Assembly: GCA_001661515.1 (NCBI GenBank)
Contig: LUVW01000009.1
Coordinates: 86,944 to 150,943, forward strand
Reading direction: 5' to 3'
Source: Capniomyces stellatus
Lineage: Eukaryota; Kickxellomycota; Harpellomycetes; Harpellales; Legeriomycetaceae
DNA: 64,000 bases
In this document: positions 58,879 to 64,000 of the stretch, piece by piece
Position numbering within the stretch: position 1 is the first letter of the stretch
Layout: every line of letters starts with the position of its first letter
Position numbers and translations under genes: made by a program
The notes under the pieces: model-generated
Databases searched by the model: none
What the model was told of the DNA's origin: nothing
Seen by the model: only the letters and a program-made list of their open reading frames with translations

Positions 58879-59864
58879 ATGGTTAGTGAAGATTCATTCA
58901 GCTTAAGTTTATATGCGCCATTTTTAACACAATAACACCCAAACTTGCAAAGACGTTAAAGCGGCGGTTATGTAAAGGATTCGGATTCGATGGTTTGATC
59001 AAAGTGGCAATGCGTTGGTATAGACCTCTTGGGCTGTAATCCAGTATATTTTCGACAAAGATAACTGCGTATACGGATTCGTCGCATGAAGATTTATACC
59101 GAAGATAGTTGAATTCACAGCTTTTAGTTAAAACGCATCTACTTTAATGATCAGAAATATCGGCATTCGTCTCTGATAACCGCTATTTAACAACGAGGTC
59201 GGGTGTCTTGGGTTTGGATTTTAGACATAGCTACTAGGTTATATCTCTATATCTGGTGCTATTGTTTGTTTTTCATTTTGCTTTTTTTTTTGCTTGCTTG
59301 CTTATGCCAATTTTACGATGTATAACTTTATCTTTCTTTATAGACAAAAGGTACATCAAGTTTTGGTAAACGCCACACCAAGTCGCACACCATCTGCCGT
59401 CGTTGCAACAAACGTTCTTTCCATAACCAAAAAAAGACATGTTCTTCATGCGGATATCCAGCTGCCAAGATTAGAAAATGTAAGTTTTTGCTTGGTTTTC
59501 AGCTTTATTCTCTGCTGTCCTTTCAGCCATTCCATTGTTTCTTTGCTCTTGGACATTCTTTTTTGATTTTACTGAATTTTAACCATACCATTGCATTTTT
59601 CACGTCAATTAGTCAACTGGTCTGTAAAGGCTAAGCGCAGAAAGACAACCGGTACCGGCCGTATGCGTTACTTGAAGACCGTTAATTTGCGTTTCAAGAA
59701 CGGTTTCCGTGAGGGTAGGTTAATGGATTTTGATCTTTCTTAATTTGTCTTTGCCGCCTCTCTACATTTGTTTATTAATCCCGCATTCGTATGATCTTGA
59801 ATTAATCCTTTTTTCTTTTTCCTCCTTTTTTGTTGCTTTTTTAGGCGTCAAAGGATCAGCATAA
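58879..59864 (+). CDS. RPL37: 60S ribosomal protein L37 (eL37), 4 exons
   Basis: eL37 is a small zinc-binding protein of the large ribosomal subunit. Exons: 58879-58881 (only the ATG), 59344-59479, 59613-59714, 59845-59864; 261 nt, 86 residues, phases agree. After the start the protein reads [16 protein letters not shown], then the zinc-binding pairs CRRC and CSSC, then [18 protein letters not shown] and a short tail ending REGVKGSA. A first exon consisting of the start codon alone is common in fungal ribosomal-protein genes. Its donor here is GTTAGT at 58882, which is the best candidate but rests on position and phase only. The first intron, 462 nt, is three to four times longer than the others in this window. 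Confidence 0.92.
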
Positions 59865-60772
59865 TTAACCGTTTTATATATCGACTTCAAAGAATTTTTT
59901 ATTTTCTGAATGCCTTAATAAATCTAAACACTGCTAAAATGAAACAATAATCGGTCTTATCTACCATTCACTTGTTTCGACATATTGCTTTTGTTTATTT
60001 AAGTTAAAGTAAGCACACTATTACCATTTCTTTTTGAATTCGCTTTAACATGTTTAACTGATGTTAGTTGCAATATCGACTTGATTCACAAACATCAAGA
60101 TACTTTTTCAAGGTTATCGGTGGTTAAACCAGACTTTGTACATGGGTTTGCGTTCATTCTTTTAGTATAGCTTGTTGAGCTAAACACTGTATCAAGTATT
60201 TTTTTTAATAAAAAGGTTTGATTCACTCGAGCTCCTTTTTCTTGATCCTCGTTTATCAGTTTCAACCCGGCGATTTATTTTGCTTATAGTCTACTCGGTT
60301 CCTACCAATCCATTTGCCTATTGATATTTTGTCGAAGGCAACTTCTGCACTGTAGTTTTTGGGATGGGGGCTACAGCACTTCCATATGTATTCCACTTTT
60401 ACTTGATTTTTTTCATTTTAGCTGCAAGGTACAAAAGTATGCTCGTAGTAACTTCAAATGTAAATGCGTTATAATGTTTGAACATTGTTCGAATTTATTC
60501 AGATGTACGTAGAAAAAAAAGGGGTTCCCATTCCTTGAGTTGCAACCCGATCTGCACATTAATTAACTATATTTGGCTTTATTAATGTGTTTAGTGATTG
60601 TTCATCTTTTTTTTATTATTATTGGCTTGGCTTTTTGCCCAAGTCTGTTTTAAACCCAGAAAAATAAAATAGTACTAAAGTGATTTTTTTCCTTTCTTTT
60701 TCGCTTTTGTTGAATATGTAAATGAAAATGAAAACTACTATTAGAGTTCAAAAAAATAGTTGATTATCAGCC
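59865..60772. other. Convergent spacer, RPL37 / LysM protein
   Basis: AT-rich 3' flanks of two convergent genes. No gene, array or RNA is recognised. Confidence 0.5.
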
Positions 60773-61768
60773 TTAACGAGGTCCGTGGTATTTATGTTGA
60801 CTATTATGTCCACAGAAGCTTGGCCCTATTCCGCAGTAGCCCCATTCACTGCAGCATTGACGATGTGGACATTTCTTCTTTCCTATTGATTCGTCGCCAC
60901 ATACCTGCTTTGGGTCATTTTTATCTGGAAGATCTCCATGAGAAACACAAATATCAATTCCAGAATACAAAAGATTGCATCCACGGAACTTTCTAGTGTC
61001 ATGGTTGAATTTAATCAAGTTTTCAACTGATGTATAGTATCTGTTTGCAATAGATATACAAGTATCTCCCTCTTTAACGTGGTAAACACGACAACGACGA
61101 TGGTGCTCATGTCTAGGTCTTTCAGGTTTATGGTTGTCATGATCATGATCATGATCATGATCATGGTTATGGTTATGGTTATGGTTATGGTTATGGTTAT
61201 GGTCATTGTCATGGTTGTGATTGTGGTTATGATCATTATCATGATCATGATCATCATGCCTTTCATACTCGTGGATATGCTTGTGGTAAACTGTTACAAA
61301 TTCGTCATTACGTGGAGGTGGTGGTTGACGATCTGGGGGTGGGCCTTGGCGATCTGGGGGTGGGCCTTGGCGATCTGGAGGAGGACCTTGACGGTCTGGG
61401 GGTGGGCCTTGGCGATCTGGTGGTGGGCCTTGGCGATCTGGTGGTGGGCCTTGGCGATCTGGTGGTGGGCCTTGACGGTCTGGAACTGGGGCTGGGTCTT
61501 GACGCTTAATAATATTGCTCTTCTTAGGATATATTTTCACTGTGTCTTCACGAGAGTGCTGGCTGTTGTTGTTACCCTCATCTGAGGCTTCTTGTGGATC
61601 TCCATTGTAGGTGATTTCTACATTTTCCAAATCATGAGGATGGATCACAGGATTATTTATATACTCGCGTTTATGAACAACAGGTGTCTTAGGGTTAGCA
61701 TTATCATAATCTGCCTGCATTTGGGAGGCAGTGGCCAGACCAATTAATAGAAATAGATTAAGCTTCAT
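60773..61768 (-). CDS. Secreted chitin-binding protein: signal peptide, PDRQGPP repeats, His-rich repeats, LysM, hevein-type domain
   Basis: The 331-residue protein begins with a signal peptide (about 1-16, MKLNLFLLIGLATAS). An acidic pro-like part follows and ends in a KR dibasic site (about 88). Then come eight PDRQ units, mostly in a perfect 7-residue PPPDRQG frame (about 96-148). Next is a His-rich segment of alternating HN, HD and ND dipeptides (about 165-213), a likely divalent-metal ligand. A LysM domain follows (about 226-275; YHVKEGDTCISIANRYYTSVENLIKFN), then a compact cysteine-rich hevein-like chitin-binding domain (about 290-320; CPHRQCCSEWGYCGIGPSFC). Both C-terminal domains bind N-acetylglucosamine polymers, so a cell-wall or chitin-surface role is expected; the function of the repeats is unknown. 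No intron. The repeats are coded by 21-nt and 6-12-nt DNA arrays. Confidence 0.88.
   Translation of the reverse strand: MKLNLFLLIGLATASQMQADYDNANPKTPVVHKREYINNPVIHPHDLENVEITYNGDPQEASDEGNNNSQHSREDTVKIYPKKSNIIKRQDPAPVPDRQGPPPDRQGPPPDRQGPPPDRQGPPPDRQGPPPDRQGPPPDRQGPPPDRQPPPPRNDEFVTVYHKHIHEYERHDDHDHDNDHNHNHNHDNDHNHNHNHNHNHNHDHDHDHDHDNHKPERPRHEHHRRCRVYHVKEGDTCISIANRYYTSVENLIKFNHDTRKFRGCNLLYSGIDICVSHGDLPDKNDPKQVCGDESIGKKKCPHRQCCSEWGYCGIGPSFCGHNSQHKYHGPR
61130..61260. repeat. CATGAT/GGTTAT hexanucleotide-type array coding His-Asp/His-Asn
   Basis: Runs of ATGATC and GTTATG on the + strand; on the coding minus strand they give alternating His with Asp or Asn. Two sub-arrays differ in the second residue, so the region seems to have grown by local duplications. 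Confidence 0.85.
61322..61485. repeat. 21-bp array coding PDRQGPP, eight copies
   Basis: Eight copies of a 21-bp unit (7 residues each) with a few synonymous differences (CGATCTGG versus CGGTCTGG; GGGGGTGG versus GGTGGTGG). The last three interior copies are identical, suggesting recent expansion. Confidence 0.9.
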
Positions 61769-64000
61769 TGTGAACGATTTTTACTGCGTGTTATTAATCG
61801 GAAGTGAGTCGATTTTTAACAATGGTGCTGCATTTGTGCCACATTTTACGTTGACTATTTATACTTTTCCAGCTGCTTGTTTTCTTGTAGTTCTACAGTA
61901 GTTATACTATACTCGACACAAAATTTCTGCTAATGGTTTATAGTAGGACTGAAACTCTTTGGAATGCTTTATACATTCAGCACAGTGTTATAACAGCATG
62001 CGAGTGTGTAGCTTTTAAAGCGTATATAGTTAGGCTAAGATTGAAGAATGCCTTTTCTACATTTGGTGTTTTCATAACCTGTAACGCCATTGTTTTGATT
62101 CGGCATTAACTTGTACTGATGTGTATATTTTAATATACTTTCTTGAATTTATCTTTTACCAGTTTATCTCATCTTGGAACTGAATATTGCTGAAACTTGT
62201 ATATTTAATAGTTGCGTGTTGAGTTTACTTGTTTTACTCGGACCACGCTATCAATGGCTATCTTGAATAAAAAACTGTGATATACAGCTATACTTATTGG
62301 GTACAAAGCAAAATATGTACTCCGCCGTCTTTATAGCTTTCAAACCACCTTACAAGCAAATATCAGGGTTTTACATTATTAGTACAAAGCAAATAAGTAT
62401 GTTATTTTGTGTTTCGTCGCTTTGAATTTGTCAAAAAAAAAAAAAAAAACTATCTGCCATGTTCAAATTATTCTACTGTTTTGATTTTCAAAAATACCAT
62501 GTATATTGTTCATGTTTATGAGTCAAATCAAAACATTTGGCATTTGCGGAACTTCTTGATACTAGTGTATATCCATCCTGCTTGTTTTAATCTTAAGAGC
62601 CACAATTATCGTATATTTGCTTTAATATACTGTCAGAGCTATACCAACTCGCAATGCATGGCGAAGAAGTAAATTGAACACCACTCCAATCATCATGAAG
62701 CCTGCTGAAATATGATTCTAGCCGCCATGTAAATTGAAAGACAATCAAAACATTACAGTATGAGCCAAACTGAAATACACGCTGTATCTCAACGTCTATA
62801 CCCACCTGTAATAAAAATATATTCGCAAGCATATTCACACTAAAATCAAAACTGGGTCATAACTACTATCCACTCGTTCGGAACTTGCGAGATTATGTGT
62901 GTAGTAGTAATTAATGTGGTTGTGATTTTTATATTTCGTTTTTACTGCCCGGTCGAATTTAGATATACATTTATGTTATACATTAAGCTAAACCGGTTTT
63001 AGCTCTTCTTTGCCATTACTAGGCACATCTTTAGCTAAGCCAACACAAACCCAAACAAATTCGCAAATAGACACAACGATTTAATCATTTTAAACGTAAA
63101 CTACTGGTCATTTTAAAAGCAATTACTACAGTTATTTTTCAAATGGCAGAATCAATTATAAATATTCTTGTTGAAATTAAAGTCCATGTCTACATTTTGT
63201 GGGTTTTATCATGTTTTTGTTTTTATTCAGGTTATCATGGTATTTATTATAGTATGATCCATATATTTTTTTAGTGAAGAAGCCTGTTATTTTCTACTTT
63301 TCTTGGCCTGCTAAACCCCATTATGGTGTTGATTGGATGCTCGTTTTTGCTGTGTTAAATTTGTATCACTGTTATTTTTATATTTTAAAACAAATTATGC
63401 TAAACAGGTCTTAATATCAAAGTCCAAGCAATGTTTTTAATGCTAATAATAAACCCAAATAGCTGAGCCTTAAACGGACCAAAGAAAGAAATATATATAT
63501 TATTACTTTTCTTTTTTCCTTTTATTGCGATACCATTCGTGTGTATTTGCTGAACGGAGTCGATTTTAAGCAACAGTTTCTAATGCCCATCACACATGTA
63601 TCTACGTCTTCCTTTTATGATGGGCACAGTATATTCTAATAGGTGCCTTATCCCAACTGGGTTACGACTTTGGACCATTCATGACAACCCACTTGCACTT
63701 CCAATGGTCTTTTCATACAACACATACCATTGAGCTAAAAATATCCTATCGGTAAAGTGGTTGATTTTTTGCAGTTAAAAACGTCTCCATTCTTGGTTGA
63801 ATTTACTTTGTTAAAGCCCCAAATAACTCACCGATAATAATAAAATACCAAATAACTCTTCGATAATAGTAAAAATACCAAATCAATTGGTGTCTTTTTT
63901 TTCATTGTGTAGCTTGATATGTTATACCAAGTCCAGCGGAAGGTACACAACTATTTATTCCATTAGATTTCTACTTGATACCGAATTTAACTTGTGTGTT
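61769..64000. other. 2.2 kb terminal region without a supported gene
   Basis: AT-rich sequence upstream of the LysM gene to the window end. The minus frame at 62593-62838 (81 residues, contains TWRLESYFSRLHDDWSGVQF) has protein-like composition and a possible acceptor before VGIDVEIQ. It could be an exon of a gene extending out of view, but I recognise no family and leave it uncalled. Confidence 0.4.

Noticed and set aside
61079..61585. + strand frame with IMIMIMVMVMV and W-rich repeats
   Set aside because: Complement of the His and PDRQGPP arrays of the LysM gene.

Overview
The window is a 64 kb piece of an AT-rich fungal nuclear genome. Most genes are cut by short introns (about 100-260 nt) with ordinary GTAAGT-like donors and TAG/CAG acceptors. 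The gene set is eukaryotic and housekeeping. Several members (a WD40-bromodomain protein of the PHIP/BRWD family, an HMMR-like coiled-coil protein, a short RAB3GAP2) suggest an early-diverging lineage rather than a typical ascomycete yeast. With the two secreted low-complexity proteins, one carrying LysM and hevein-type chitin-binding domains, I would guess a zoopagomycete such as Kickxellomycotina/Harpellales; that placement is inference. Three short runs of N flanked by poly-C, poly-G or poly-A (near 6904, 21014-21020 and 40250) look like assembly joins.

Layout. 0-6 kb: 3' part of a PHIP/BRWD gene (+), convergent with a 12-exon PMS1 mismatch-repair gene (-, 6130-10322). 11.4-12.7 kb: six-exon E2 gene UBC8 (-). 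14.8-23.2 kb: sulfite reductase beta subunit MET5 (-) and PAPS reductase MET16 (+), divergent across 3 kb. 23.5-26.1 kb: five-exon RAB3GAP2 N-terminal-type gene (-). 26.8-27.5 kb: secreted glycine-rich protein (-). 30.8-31.8 kb: DOC1/APC10 (-). 32.3-35.7 kb: HMMR-like gene (-). 36.9-39.3 kb: RFA2 and methylthioadenosine phosphorylase (+). 40.75-42.96 kb: five-exon MINDY deubiquitinase ending in a CaaX box (+). 43.3-44.3 kb: mitochondrial porin (-). 44.3-51.2 kb: a 6.9 kb stretch with no gene I can support. 51.2-53.3 kb: Pho85-type cyclin (+). 54.1-56.0 kb: RFC4 (human RFC2) clamp-loader subunit (-) with a GC-AG intron. 56.8-58.1 kb: DPH1 (-). 58.9-59.9 kb: RPL37 (+). 60.8-61.8 kb: secreted LysM/hevein protein with PDRQGPP and His-rich repeats (-).

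Themes. MET16 and MET5 do successive steps of sulfate assimilation (PAPS to sulfite to sulfide) and share an intergenic region; the methionine-salvage phosphorylase lies 15 kb further on. PMS1, RFA2 and the RFC subunit all serve DNA replication and mismatch repair, but are scattered between unrelated genes, so I see no dedicated cluster. For the spliced genes I checked that exon phases agree and that summed exon lengths are divisible by three; PMS1 (834 codons), UBC8 (175), RAB3GAP2 (505), HMMR-like (986), MINDY (506), porin (286), RFC4 (348) and RPL37 (87) all close. I did not find tRNA, rRNA, CRISPR or intact transposons. The strongest unusual signals are the secreted LysM/His-repeat protein, the GC-AG intron, a possible 18-nt microexon in DOC1, the cyclin fold split by a long insertion, and a long first intron of RPL37 that may carry an RNA.
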